Source of the DNA: Nageia nagi
Lineage: Eukaryota > Pinophyta
Direction: 5' to 3'
Length of the DNA stretch: 64,000 nucleotides
Assembly (NCBI GenBank): GCA_050084985.1
Contig: JBITNC010000001.1
Coordinates: 73,780,001-73,844,000 of the forward strand
Shown: in pieces, positions 47,963 to 62,166 of the stretch
How positions within the stretch are numbered: position 1 is the stretch's first letter
Layout: each line of letters opens with the position of its first letter
Notes under the pieces: model-generated
Told to the model about the DNA's origin: nothing
The model's database searches: none
What the model saw: only the letters and a program-made list of their open reading frames with translations
Made by a program: the position numbers and the translations under genes

Positions 47963-50900
47963 TGTAATACATGCTCTTATTTTATAAATTCAAAACCTTA
48001 AAATTTCATACCTAATTATTTTTATTAGTTTAAACACTCAAAAGATCTAGGAATGGATTTAGGTGATCCACATGAGCTTGTTAATGTTGTTGGCTAGTTA
48101 GCACCCACATGGCAAGATTGGATAAAGTCCATATTATCCAACTTTGATTAAATCACTTTTGGTGTTCACTCAATAATGCTCATCTTGTTGAGAAGATGCA
48201 TAACATGTGACCCAATCATTTCTACTTTACAAACTATGTAGCAAACATTTTGGACATGATGTAGTGGTTTCCTACTTAGGGCTAATATAACATGAGAGAA
48301 AGTTTATCTGCTAGGTTACACATCCTCACCTGATGATAACCCTCCAATTCATAGGAGAAGATAGTTTGTCCTAGGAAAATCTTCTTATGACTAGGTAATG
48401 TCATCGCCTATGGAAAAGTTGTCATACTCCTATGTGCTTAACTATAAGTAGTTTAACTACTAAATTACCTTCACTCAGTAACCATAGTTTTATCAACAAC
48501 TATCCTCATATGACACCCTATCAAGGATATAAGATACTAGCCTTCCCATATCTATTGACTAGACTCACCATGAATTTGGCATCCCCATTCCCATATCTTA
48601 GGGAGCCATGGGTATCAAAGGAATACCATTGAGTGGTTTGTTTAGTCTAATTAAATTTAAGCAAGTTTATAAACTAAAAACTACACATGACCTAATGAAC
48701 TTAATATTATTGATCCAAATCAATTATTAGAAATCTAAGTTCTATGTTCTATCATGCACAAGGTATTACACAAATCATATTTCATGTTTAAAATTAATAA
48801 AAAAATGTATTTAGGAAGATTCAAAATAACTTACTTAGAAAGTCACAAAATATATCTAAAAATACTATAAATATTCCATACAAATGGTACTACATAATGA
48901 ATACTACTTTATAAAAGTTCTCATATTAGTGTTTGATAATGTGCCTTGAGATGACACTAAAGTCAACTACTAGTATAAAAGAAGTGCATCATAAAGTGGT
49001 AAACAATCAAGGAATATTCTTTTAAATTATCATTTAGCTAGGAAGGTTCAAATAGAGAATATTCTATGCCTTTGCCTTCATTACCAAATCTATCCAAAAG
49101 TGTCCTTTTTTGGTTAAATCAATTCCTTAGGGATGACTCCTTAATCTGCATTATTGTCAAGTTTATCTTTCCCTTTTTATCATATTCATATACTATGAGA
49201 TCAATCATGTATTTATGAGTTGATATTAGTTTACAACATATACTTCTATACTTGATTGATAAATTATCATACTACAAAGTAATTCATTTAATAATCCCCT
49301 TTGATCCATTATCAATCCCACTTGATCGACTATCCAATCCTTCAAGAAGTAACATTTACTAAAGATGCTAATGTCCATTTCTAATATCTTATGTATTCCC
49401 AATTTGATTTCATCTTGATCCTTATTGAGATTCGAAGATTCCTAAAATTCAACAACTTTCTCTTTTCCTCAATAAGAACTATATTTATTTGTGCTAAGGA
49501 TATTTGAGTTAACTTGTTATGATTTCACTTACCAAATGTACTAAATTCTTATCCAATCTATAAGGAATTAGGTTTAATAGATTGTTTATAATAATGAAAA
49601 CTAATTTCCTTTATCCTTTTCTATAATTTCAACTTATTGGTAAGGTGTAAAATTAAACACATTCACCTAAATGAGTTAGGGTATATCTTTATTAAATTTT
49701 TAACTATCTTATACCAAATTCTATTCAATAATTCATTTACTAACATAAAATAAATTCTTAAACTTCAATGTTATCCTTCTATTTAGTAATACTAAAACAT
49801 TTTTCTTGTATTACAAATCTTCTTTACGATTTATATTTTATCTTCATGCCATACTAAGGTAATGAAATTCATACTCATTAAAGAAGGTTAAGTTAAGGAT
49901 TACACTTCTTTGATGTAACGTATTATTATTTAAAAATACACCTTGAATACCATTCAATAAATACATTGTAGGGAATTTAAATTGTTTCTAATAACCCATT
50001 TAAGCTTAAATTAGAATAAATACTTTTTAAAGTAAAATCTAAAAGATTACATGAAAAATGCATCAATTGATAATACAAATTTATTACACAAGGAGAATAA
50101 AAGAAGGTAACCTTGATTATTTAATAAGGGTCCCTTTTACAAAATTGAGCTAAAAATTACATAACAATAAATTCAAATGAATTCATTCTTTGGTGTAGCT
50201 CTTTCCATCCTCATTCTTGCACTTCTTCCAAGGATTAAAGAGATTAGGTTGAGTACTAAGGAGGTGAAGAGTTTATGGATCAGCACAACCCATTATGAAT
50301 TCTTTACCATGATGCAAATGAATATCACTCAAAACTATTCTTATGGACCTTAGAAGGATTTGGGTCCTCCCTTCTTTGGTTGCAAGTAAATATTTTATTA
50401 GTACTTTTACTCAAAATAAAAAATCATAATTACATCATGCTTCAAGGATCATTTTATACATTTCTTAAGGAATTAATCTCTATTCATTTAAAAATGTACT
50501 ATCTATTTAAATAACTAATATTTCTTCACATAAAATATTTTCAACTTTAAGGGCTTTCTTACTTCACCTCATACTTAATAATTTAACATCAAATTCACCT
50601 TATTAATCTAATATATCCATTAATCAATATAAAGAATTCAAATCCTAGCCTCCATATATTATTACTAATCAAAAAATTGGAAAATGTATAGTAATATGCA
50701 TGGTTACATAAGGGACATGAGACATGACATTTTGCTTATTCTCATGTATACTTCTTATGGTATAAAATTTTTAAACAAAGGAATAATATCATAATAACTT
50801 TGATGAGTTTCTTTAAGACTCTATATCTGGGAGACCATAGTGTACATGTAGAATGGGCCCTTAAAAACCTTATTTAAATGATTACAATGAATAGGCATAA

Positions 50901-52904
50901 CATTTTTTAGAAGTTTTCTAGTATACATCATTGTGGGAGTTTGCAAAAATATTCAAAATCATGAATGATGGATACATGATATGCCAATGAGATTAATCTC
51001 ATTGCAGGGAAAGGAAGGATGTGAATCAAAATTACCATTCCAAAGCATGGTGGTATTCAATACAAGCACATTATCTTAAATAATATATATGAATACAAAG
51101 ATTTTTACCATGATATTATTGTAAAATGTAAATTCAAACTCTACAACATTTATTAACATTCTCTTTGTGTATACCACTACGTGAGCTTGAGATGGAGGTA
51201 TTGGGATCCATCAAAGCATAGTTGAAATGGTTTCTCTTCAAATATTATGGTTGTGAATGGTTAATAGGTATGGAAAATATAAGGTACAAGAATTGTTTGA
51301 TAAGAAGTATATATTGAGACTACAATGATGGCAGGATGTGCACAAAATGGATATCTTAAGGGGTGTGCAATGCTTAAAATTAAACTAAATTCTAAAACCT
51401 TTACCAACACTTTTCTAGTGTGTGCCTTCATGGAGGCCTATGGTGATCAATCAAAGAATAGTTGAAAAAGGTTTTACATTAAATATTATAGCTATGAGTA
51501 CCCAAATAGCCATTTATGTAAAATGTTGAAAAATACACTAGCTCCATTAGTTGCAAATATAACTTCGTGGGTAGAAAAGATTGCACTTAAATAGAAAATG
51601 TAGAGAGGAAAGAGAGTAATTAAATAATGGCTTAAGACATTTGCCAAATCTCAAAGTGGGGAGGAATAAGGAAGAATTCAAGCTTTTGCTAAGTAAATTT
51701 CTTGAGTATACATGACAATGGAGTTTATATTTGAATCCTTCCCATCAACAAATTTCAAATAACAAAATAAAAGGCTATCCTTCTTTCAAAAGAAAAAAAA
51801 GTACCAACTATCACAAGTAGTATATTAAATAAACTAGGTAGCATGTCCTTTCAAAAAGAACAAGGCCTCTATCAAAAATTAATTTCATAAACTTTTTCCA
51901 AATAATCCTTCCATACAACATATTAAATAACACCAAGAAAGACTACTTCTTTAACTAGGCATTTTAGCTTTAAGTTCTAAAATGTAAAAGAATGCACTTG
52001 GACTTGGAAAGGGAGATACTTCTTTTCTTCACATAACTCTACACCAAAATATTGAGAATAAAACTAATGATATAGTAGATAGGTACTTTTCCTAATGTTG
52101 CAACCCTTTATTTATAGCCAAGGAGGTTCAATTATGTTGAAATGAACATCTACTCATCTCTTTAATAGTATTTATGGTAGGTCTTATTAAAGTTATTTAT
52201 GAGTGTAGTGGTATTAAATACTTTGGATTTTTTTATATTAACTAAAAAAATAAGGCCTATTATTCCTATACCTAGCATAAGAAAATAAAATAAGTATGGC
52301 CATACCTCAATTATTTTCATAAACCATTAACTACATTGTATCATCCCCAAAGTGACATTAGTCCTTTCCAACTATCACTTATTAAATTCTACCTTATTTT
52401 ACTAACAACCATAAGTAAAATTTCAAATTAAAAAGAAGAGAATATTCCTTCTCCTTTTTGAAATAATTCCAAAAATATATTTCAAGGTTTTCATACTCTC
52501 TTTACTTGTGATGATCCCTTTGTTCTACATGGTAAAGTCATTTGTGTACACACACACATCCATCATTGAAATCAACAATCATGTTTCATAAGTATTCAAT
52601 GCATATATATGATCTATGATTCTCTTAGGGTTTATCAACAAACAAATGCCAATCATTTTATCACTCTTACCCTTTTGTTCCTATCACCAATTCACCCTTG
52701 GTTCCTTAGGGTTTTTCCTACACTTTTCATCTTGGTTTTAACCTATGACATGTGTCAAAACATCTCAAAGCCAACATCAAACTGACACAAATAAAGCATA
52801 TCACTATTCAAAACTTATCATCACATAGTATAATTTAAACTTAATTTCATTCAAATCCTAGACAATGCTTGAGTCTTAATAGTACAATTGGGTGGGTTAT
52901 TACA
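47963..52904 (-). repeat. 3' LTR of chromovirus, 4942 bp
   Basis: TGTAATACATGC to GGTTATTACA. Aligned with 57699-62166 over about 4.47 kb and, reverse-complemented, with much of 204-5787. A minus-strand TATAAATA lies at about 52109-52118, some 790 bp from the transcriptional start end. Confidence 0.93.
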
Positions 52905-52920
52905 TACTACCCTTCTTGAA
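52905..52920 (-). other. Polypurine tract of chromovirus
   Basis: On the minus strand TTCAAGAAGGGTAGTA abuts the LTR and matches the tract at 191-203. Confidence 0.75.
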
Positions 52921-53049
52921 AGGAATATAGTCCCATGTGTTATTAAATATAAGAAAAATACAATCATAAATGTTTGATAATACTTCAAACAATCATTTAA
53001 AAAATTAATAAAATTATGTTCTCATGGTGGATTCAACTTCCCAAGTGGA

Positions 53050-54260
53050 AGATGATTCATTACACTTATCCCATTGTACTAGACACTCATTAATCTATTG
53101 ATTTCTTAGTTTCTTAGTTCTAAAAGCTAGAATTCCAACAAGGAGAACTTCAACATCATAAGGGTATGAAATATATAAATCAAAAAAATATAACACATAA
53201 GAGGGGTAAGAAATATACTTTCTCAATGGAGAGACATGAAAGACATCATGTATTTTTGATAAACTTGATGGCAAAGCAAATTTGTACGCAATTGGACTCT
53301 TCTTTTTGATAATTCAAAAGGACCCCATTTAGTATACTTTATGACACTTTTCATGGGTCTAACTCATAAATATTCTTTTTCACTCATAACAAATTCTTAA
53401 GGAGTTCTATTAATATCAACATAACTCTTTTGTTGATCGAAAATTGCATTCAACTTTCATCGAATGGACCTTAGCTATTCCCATTTGCTTTAACATTTCA
53501 AGCTGGATCATCACCTAATCCTTCCAATTGTTTTAAGATAAAGGATTCCTATATCTCCTTCCATAGAGAGCCTCAAAAGGATCCATTCCCAAATATGAAT
53601 GATATCCATTATTATAAGCAAATTTGACTAAGTAGAAGTAATCCTCTTATTTAGTCTTTTGCTCCATACAATACATTCTGAGCATATTCTAAAGGAATCT
53701 ATTTACTCATTCATTCTACTCATCTATCTGGGGATGATATGTTGAAGTCATATTCAATTATATTCGTAATACCTTATGCAATGATTTACAAAATATAGAG
53801 GTGAACATAGAATCTCTATTTGATATTATCACTTGAGGAAATCCATGCAATCTGAATATTTTATGGGAAAACATATTTGTTATTGTATGGGAATCATTAG
53901 TGGTGTTACTAGGTATAAAATGTGCTACCTTGGTTAATCTTTCAACTAGTACCAAAATTGAGTCATGATGAAATCTAGTTTTCATCAAATCAACAATAAA
54001 ATCCATTGAAATCACTTACCATTTCTGTGTAGGAACATCATGTAGATATACATATCCACTAGATGTTAATGTTTTGCCTTAAATTTTTGACATTTAAGGC
54101 ATCTTGCCACAAATTGTACTATGTCCTTTTCATTCCATCCTAATAAAATCTCTATTTCAAATCTTTTCTCATCTTTGTACCTCCCTAATGTGTTGCATAT
54201 AGGGTATGATGTGCTTCTTGTATGATTAAATTTCTTAAATTTACCTTCTCTTAGATGAAT
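53050..54260 (-). pseudogene. Chromovirus integrase with chromodomain-like tail
   Basis: The open stretch 54015-53758 reads ISMDFIVDLMKTRFHHDSIL, then VLVERLTKVAHFIPSNTT, with the first catalytic Asp, then VIISNRDSMFTS, where the second Asp region (normally DRD) is degraded. To the right a HHCC zinc region is partly visible (QEAHHTLYATH). To the left a GPF block and DVFHVSLLR-like text are found in mixed frames, then VQWDKCNESSSTWEVES at about 53080-53030, resembling a chromodomain. Confidence 0.85.
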
Positions 54261-54329
54261 AATCTATCCTTAAAATACAAAATTCCATCTTTTATAGTGA
54301 AATCTTGGGATTATGGGGTACCTTTCCCT

Positions 54330-54960
54330 ATCAATTCCCAAATGGACTTGTAATACGTGTCTTCTTCCTGCAAATCTTTCACTTGATCAAGCAAGTCAAA
54401 TTGACTTCTTATCATGGCATTGACATGTCATCTATAACTCAGAGCATCTACCACTTTATTTTCCTCTCCTTTGATGTATTCAATGCCAAAATTATATTCA
54501 ACTAGGAATTCCATCAATCATCTTTGTCTAGCATTTAGATCTAGCTGATTGAAAAGGTAGTTCAAACTCTAGTGATCCCTTTCAAATTTGAAAGGTTTTC
54601 CTAGTAGATAGTGTCTCCAAATTTTGAGTGCATGGACTAAAACCACTAACTCAATATCATGAGTTGCATAGTTCATCTCATGTAGTTTTTAGTTTTCTAG
54701 ATTCATATGCTATTGGATTTCCATTTTTTGATAACACACCACTTAATCCTTCTAGTGAAGCATCCATGCATATTGCAAAATCACTATGTGGGTTAGGGAT
54801 AGTGAGAAATGGTGTTATGGTAAGCCTTTCCTTCAAAGTTGTGAAATCTTTTTCACACTTTTATGTCCATTTGAACACCTTATTTTTCTTTTGAAGGCTA
54901 GTGATGGGATTGGATATATTTGAAAAACATTTACCAAACCTTCGATAATACCTAACTAAT
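54330..54960 (-). pseudogene. Chromovirus RNase H
   Basis: Minus-strand fragments read VVRRFMGLVRYYRRFVKCF, then FAICMDASLEG, then YATHDIELVVLVHALKIWRH, then KGEENKVVDALSYR. These are the connection and RNase H blocks of Ty3/gypsy with the catalytic D, E and D regions. Confidence 0.85.
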
Positions 54961-55099
54961 CCCATAAACCTCCTCACTTCAATCACATTTGTTGGCATAG
55001 GCCAACTCATTATTTCATCCACTTTCTTGGGGTCAACTAAAATTCCTTCTACGAAGATGATATGACCTAGACACTGAATGTGGGAAACATAAAATTCAC

Positions 55100-55960
55100 A
55101 CTTTGATAATTTTCCATATAATTAGTTTCTTCGCAACACTTCTAGAGCTAACTGTAGATGATGATTATGATCCTCTTCATTATTTGAGTAGATGAGGATA
55201 TCATCCAAAAATACTATCATAAACTTATCTAGGTATTCTTGGTAGACACTATTCACCAAGTTCATGAATGTTGTGAGGGTATTTATTAACTCAAGAGGTA
55301 ATACAATAAACTCATAGTGTCTATACCTAGTTTTAAAATATGTCTTATGGGTTTTTGATCCCTTAATTCTCAATTGATGGTATCCTAATCTCAAATCTAT
55401 ATTGGACAAAATATCAACATGTTTGAGTTGATTGAACAAATCATCAATCCTAAGTAAAGGATACCTATTGTTTATGGTGACCATATTCAACATCCTATAA
55501 TCAATACATAATCTTAGATTTCCATCTTTTTATTTTCACAAACAACACAAGAGTGCCCCATTGTGATACACTCAACCTTATCAACCATTTTTCTAACAAA
55601 TATTACAATTGTACCTTTAACTCCTACATCTCAATGGTATTCATTATATATGGGGTTTTAGAAATAGGTTCAACTCTTGGTACTAAATCTATTGAGAAGT
55701 CAAATTCTCATTTTGGGGGTAATTTAGGTATATCTTCAAGGAAAACATCTTTGTATTCTCTTAACATAGGGTACTTATTTAACAAATCTACCTCTTTATC
55801 ATCTTGTTTCACTTCTTTAACCTTGACTTTATAAATCATTTCTCATTTTCTAATGTTTCTATTAACTTGCATGGATATGATCAAGTAAGGTTCAAAAGAT
55901 CCTTAATCACTATACATCCTATATCGATTTTGAGATACATTGATGTATTCTACCCATCTA
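55100..55960 (-). pseudogene. Chromovirus reverse transcriptase
   Basis: The open stretch 55493-55122 reads INNRYPLLRIDDLFNQL, then SNIDLRLGYHQLRI (first catalytic Asp), then FMIVFLDDILIYS with the polymerase LDD motif near 55195-55210. The N-terminal part lies to the right in broken frames (LVPRVEPISKTPY, then LLEKWLIRLSVSQWGT). Confidence 0.92.
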
Positions 55961-55999
55961 TCCTAAAATTCAATTAATGCTTTATGGGACATTAACCAA

Positions 56000-56330
56000 T
56001 CTATACCTAAGATGATATTGTAAGAGGCTAGGGTAACCACATACAAATACCATACAATAGACACTTTGGGTAATTCTAGTTCAACATCCTGAAAACATTA
56101 TCTAATAGGGAATTTTTGACCCAATCCAAACTCCACTTGTCACCCATTTACCAAAAATTTTGGTACCTTTGACATGTCCTTAACTAAGGAATTTGAAATA
56201 AAATTATCTATAGCATCATAAACTATCAAAACCTTAAAATATTTATCAAAAATTTTACCAAGGATTTGGAGGAGTGTGGCTTGTCCATTGGTCTATCTTG
56301 ATCTGATAGCTGTAAATATTTGATGCTCTT
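56000..56330 (-). pseudogene. Chromovirus protease
   Basis: Minus-strand text DAIDNFISNSLVKDM replaces the usual DSGATHNFIS; the catalytic DSG is altered. YNIILGIDWLMSHKALI follows, the family's closing motif. Confidence 0.75.
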
Positions 56331-56369
56331 TTAAAGGATATGTCTTTAGGGGATACTGATTAGCATAAT

Positions 56370-57520
56370 GAGCTATACCACAATTCCAACATCCATCTTG
56401 AGGAGCCTTTTTTTACTCTATAAATTTTTCTCTAGGTGTATTTTGATTGCTTATTTAATCTAGAAACCCTTGATAATGGTTTCTAAAACCTTGGTTTCCA
56501 TTTATAGGATTCTAATGTTTCTTATGAAATTATTGATTCCTCCTCTAGAAACCCTTCTTCTTATAACCCTTATTTCCAAATAATCTCTTTTCAAATATGG
56601 TGGAATTACCCTCCTTGTAATCATGATTATATTCTTTGATCTTTTTGTTGCTTGTCTATTATGTTTGATGCTCTACACTATGACTATTTTTATGGATTTC
56701 ATTATCTTTCTCATATAGAATATTGTAGTTTACAAAGGTCTTCTTGATGCCCAAGTTACTTTCTTCCATTTTGCAAAGGTCATATGCCTCTTTGAGTGTT
56801 TTAGGATTCAAGATATTTACCATAGTCTTGATCTTGGGATCTAACATCACAAGAAATCTATGTACCTTCATGTGATTCTTATCTTTTGGTACGTACTTGA
56901 GAAGTATGAAAAATCTCTAATGATAACTCTAAACACTCATGTATACTTGCTAAAAAGTATAATTTTCTTCATACTTTCTATCGTAGTATACCTGAGGAAA
57001 AAATCTCTTGCGAAATGCTACAATAAATTTTGGCCACTTTAGTACTAGATCTTATGCTTAATTTTATACACATTCTACCACTCTAGAGTAATATCCTAAA
57101 AAATATATTTAGCCCATACCATTTTGTTATTTGACGATAATTTTTCATCGAGAAGTAGATTTTTTCTTCTTCTAACCATACTTTCACTTGTTCTCCTTCT
57201 TCCTTACCATTAAATTTTGATATCTAAGATTTCTTATCCTAAAATAGGTTCTTCTCTTGGAGGTTCACCCCATTGATTTAGCAGATTATTTATTATTTCT
57301 TATTGCATCTCCACCTACTCTTGTAATCTCATGATGGCTTCTTCTCCTCCATTGTTATATATAGAACAAATTAAATAACTCTCATTCTAATTCTTGGGAA
57401 CCCTTCTATTAGTATTCCTCTATTCTATTCCTTACATTTTGGCCCCTAATATTTGCATTTTGACTCCTAATATTTCTTTACTTTGCTTGGCATTGGCATT
57501 CATGGGAAGGCCATTTTTGG
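56370..57520 (-). pseudogene. gag: Chromovirus gag
   Basis: The open stretch 56871-56659 reads KVHRFLVMLDPKIKTMVNIL, then KTLKEAYDLCKMEESNLGI, typical of chromovirus gag. A C-x2-C-x3-H knuckle (CWNCGIAHYANQ) sits near 56390. The N-terminal part to about 57520 is in several frames. Confidence 0.82.
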
Positions 57521-57676
57521 CACCTTATCACAAGTTTCGTAAAGCTCTTATTACACATCTTTGAATTACCATAATTTGTATCAACCAAATGGTATTATTA
57601 TTAGGCTCAAGCATACTCATCTTAACTTCTTAAATTCTTACAACAAAAGAATCATGGACCATAGGCTTGAGAGTTT

Positions 57677-57697
57677 GAACTTGATGCTTTAATACTA
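57677..57697 (-). other. Primer-binding site of chromovirus
   Basis: Minus strand TAGTATTAAAGCATCAAG, decayed from TGGTATCAGAGC (initiator-Met tRNA), one to two bases from the LTR. Confidence 0.65.
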
Positions 57698-57698
57698 A

Positions 57699-60600
57699 TG
57701 TAACACATCCTCTTATTTTATACATTAAAAACCCTAAAATTTTATACCTAATTTATGTTTATTAGTTTAAACATTCGAATGATTGGTAAGATTGGATAAA
57801 GTTCAAATTATCCAACCTTGATTAAATCTCTTCTGGTGTTCACTCCATAATGCTTATCCCATTAAGGAGATGCCTTACATGTGACCCAACCATTTCCACT
57901 TCATGAATTTTGCAATAGATATTTTGGACATGGCATAGTGGTTTCCTACTCAGGGCCCATATCACCCAAGAGAACATTCATCCATTAGGTTACACATCCT
58001 CACTTGATGATAACCCTTTGACTCATAGGAGCAAATAGTTTATCCTAAGAAAACTTCCTTATGAGAAAGTAACATCATCACCTATGGAACATCCATCATA
58101 CTCTTATGTGCTTAACTACAAGTAGTATGAATACTAAATCACCTTCACTCGATAATTATAGTTTTATCAACTATTATCATCATATGACACCCTATCGAGG
58201 ATATGAGACACAAGCCTATCCATATATATCGATTAGGCTCACCATGAAATATAGTATCCCTATTCCCATATCTTAGGGAGCCATGGGTATCAAAGGAATA
58301 CCCTTGAGTGGTTTGTATAGTATAATTAACTTTAAGCAAGTTTATAAACTAAAAACGACCCATGACCTAATGAACTTAAGGTAATTGATCTAGATTGATT
58401 ATTAGAAATCTAAGTTCTATGTTTGTATCATGCACAAGGTAATAAAATAAATCACACTTCATGTTTAAAATCAATAAACAAAGTGTATGTAGGAAGACTC
58501 AAAACAACATGCTTAGGAAGTTACACAATATATCTATAAATACCATAAATATCACATACACATGAGATTGCATAATGTAGACTACTTTATAAAAGTCCTC
58601 ATATTAGTATTTGGTAATGTGCCTTGAGATGATACTAAAATTAGATATTATTATTAAGGAAGTATGACATGAAGTGGTCCACACTCAAGGAATATTATTT
58701 TAAATCATCATTTAGCGAGGGAGGTTCAACTAGAGAATATTCTACACCATTTTCCTTAATTATTGAATATGTCCAAAAGTCTATTTTTTTGGTTGAATCA
58801 ATTCCTTAGGGATGACTCCTTAATCTAGGTAGTTTTCAAGTTTATCTTTCCTTTTTATCATTATTCATATACTGTAAGATCAATCATGTATTTATGAGTT
58901 GATATTAGGTTTCAACATATGCTTCTAGACTTGATTGATAAATTATCATCCTCCAAAGTAATTTGTTTACTAATCCTGTTTGATCCATTATCAATCCCAC
59001 TTGATAAACTATCCAATCATTCAAGAGGTAACATTTACTAAATATGTTAATGTCCATTTTTAATATCTTATGTATTTCCAATTTGATTCCATCTCAATCC
59101 TTGTTGAGATTTAAGCATTCCTAAGATTCAACAACTTTCTCTTTTCCTCAATGAGAACTATATTTGTGTGTCCTAAGGACATTAGAGTTACCTTGTTAGG
59201 GTTTCACTTACCAAATGTACTAAATTATTATCCCATCTACAAGAAATTAGGTTTAATAGATTATTCATAATAATGAAAACTAATTGCCTTTATCCCTTTC
59301 TATTATTTCAACTTATTGGTAAGGTGTAAAATTAAACACATTAACCTAATTGATTTAGGGTATATCTTTATTAAATTTTTAACTATCTTATACCAAATTC
59401 TATTTGATCATTCATTTACTAGTATAAAATAAATCCTTAGATTTCAATGTTATCCTTCTATTTAGTACTACTAAAACATTTCTTTTGTATTACGAATCTT
59501 CTTTATGAATTATATTTTATCTTGATGCCGTACTAAGGTCATGGAATTCATACTCATCAAATAAGGTTAAGTTAGGGATTACAATTCTTTGATGTAAGGT
59601 ATTATTATTTAAAAATACACCTTGAATACCATTCAATAAATACCTTGTAATGAATCTAAATTATTTCTAAGAACACATTTAAGCTTAAATTAGAATGAAT
59701 ACTTATTAAAGTAAAATCTAAAAGATTACATGAAAACTCCATCAATTGATAATACAAATTTATTACATAAGGTGAATAAAAGAAGGTAACCCTGATTATT
59801 TAATAAGGACCCCTTTTACAAAATTGAGCTAATAATTACATAGCTATAAATTCAAATGAATTTGTTCTTCGGTGTAGCACTTTCCATCATCATTCTTACA
59901 CTTCTTCCAAGGATCAAAGAGATTGGGTTGAGTACTAAGGAGGTGAAGAGTTTGTGGATCAGCACAAGCCATTATGAATTCTTTACCATGATGTAAATGA
60001 ATATCACTCAAAACTATTCTTATGGACCTTAGAAGGATTTAGGTCCTCCCTTCCTTGGTCGCAAGTAAATATTTTATTAGTACTTTTACTCAAAATAAAA
60101 AATCATAATTACATCATGCTTCAAAGATCATTTTATACATTTCTCAAAGAATTAATCTCTATTCATTTAAGAATGTACTATTTATTTAAATAACTAATAT
60201 TTCTTTACATAAATTATTTTTAACTTTAAGAGCTTTTTTACTTCACCTCATACTTAAGAATTTAACATCAAATTCACCTTATTAATCCAATATATCCATT
60301 AATTAATATAAACAATCCAAATCCTGGCTGCCATATATTATTACTAATCAAATAATTAGAAAATGTAGAGTAATATGCATGGTTACATAGGGGACATGAG
60401 ACTTGACATTTCAATGGTTCTCCCATATACTTCTTATGGTATAAAATTTATAAACAAAGGAATAATGTCACAATAACTATGATGAGTTTCTTCAAGGATC
60501 TATATACAATAGACCATAGTGTAGGTATTCATAGACTTTCATAATGTACATGTAGAATGGGCCCCAAAAAATCATATTTAAATTATTAAAGTGGATGGGC

Positions 60601-62166
60601 TTAACATTTGTTAGAAGTTTTCTAGTGTACATAATTGGGGTGTTTACAAATTATTGAAAATCATGAATGATGGATACATAATATGCTAATGAGAATAATC
60701 TCAACATAGGGAAAGAAAGGATGTGAATTAAGACTACCATTCCAAAGCATGATTTTCTTCAAGATAAGCACATTATCTCATAGAATATATATGACTACAA
60801 ATATTTTAACCATGATATTACTGTCAAATGTAAATTCAAACTTTGCAACCTTTATTAACATTCCCTTGATGTGTACCACTATGTGAGCTTGAGAGGGAGG
60901 TATTGGGATCCATTGAAGCATAGTTGAAATGGTTTCTCTTCAAATATTGTGGTTATGTATGCTTAATAGTTATGGAATACACAAGGTACAAGAATTGTTT
61001 GATAGAAAGTATGTTTTAAGACTTCAATGATGGTAGGATATGCAAAAAATGGATATCTTAAAGGGTGTACAATACTTAAGATTAAAGCTAAACTCTAAAA
61101 CCTTTACCAGCACTTTTCCATTATGTGCCATCATAGAGGCTTGTGGTGATCAGTCAAAGAATAGTTGAAAATGGTTTTACATCAAATATTATAGTTGTGA
61201 GTATCCAAATAGCCATGTATGTAAAACATGAGAAAATACACTATATCCATTTGTTGCAAGAATAACTTCATGCACAAAAAAGATTACATAGAATGGATTT
61301 CTCAAACACAAATAGAAAATGAAGAGAGGAAAGAGAGTAATTAAATAATAACTTAAGATATTACCAAATCTCAAAGTAGAAGGTCTAAGGAGGAATTCAA
61401 ACTTTTACTAAGTAAATACCTTGAGCATACATGACAAGGGAGTTTGTACTCTAATCCTTCCCACCAACAACTTTCAAATAACAAAATAAAAGGCTATGAT
61501 CCTTTCGAAAGAAAAAAGGTACCAACTATTACATGTAGTATATTAAATAAACTAGGTAGCATATCCTTTCAAATGGAATAAGGCCTCTATCAACAATTAA
61601 TTTCATAAACCATTTTCAAATAATCTTTCCCTACAACATATTAAATAACACCAAGAAAGGCTACTTCTTTAAATAGGTATTTTAGCTTTAAAGTCTAAAA
61701 TGCAAAAGAATGCACCTGAACGTAAAGAGGGAGAGACTTCTTTTCTTCATGTAACTCTACACTCAAAGCTTGAGAATAAAACTAATGAGATAGTAGATAG
61801 ATGTTTATCCTAATTTTCCACCTCTTTATTTATATCCAAGGAGGTTCAAGTATGTCCAAATGAACATCTACTCATTCCTTTAATAAATTTTGTTGTAGGT
61901 CTTATTAAAGTTGTTGATGAGTGTAGTGGTATTAAATACTTTGGATTTTTTTAATATTAACTAACAAACTAAGGCCTATTATTTTCCATACCTAATGTAA
62001 GAAAATAAAATAAGTATGACCATACCTCAATTATTTTCATAAACCACTAACTACCTTGTAACATTCCCAAAGTGATATTTTTCCTTTCTAACTATCAATT
62101 TTTAAATTTGACCTTATTTTACTAACAACCATAAGTAAAATTTCAAATTCAAAAGAAGAGAATATT
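57699..62166 (-). repeat. 5' LTR of chromovirus, right end missing
   Basis: TGTAACACATCC... matches the left LTR up to AGAAGAGAATATT. The last 458 bp of the left LTR (52447-52904) have no counterpart here. A minus-strand TATAAATA at about 61826-61836 is conserved. Loss of the terminal 458 bp removes most of U3 upstream of that TATA box. Confidence 0.9.

Larger units (their letters stand above)
47963..62166 (-). mobile_element. Full chromovirus (Ty3/gypsy) with LTRs of about 4.9 kb
   Basis: Minus-strand element: 5' LTR 57699-62166 (right end lost), primer-binding site, gag with CCHC knuckle, protease, reverse transcriptase, RNase H, integrase with a chromodomain-like C-terminus, purine tract, 3' LTR 47963-52904. 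The integrase-last order and a C-terminal VQWDKCNESSSTWEV block identify a chromovirus, probably on the Tekay/Del or Reina side. All coding parts carry stops. Total length is about 14.2 kb, of which only about 4.8 kb is internal. Confidence 0.9.
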
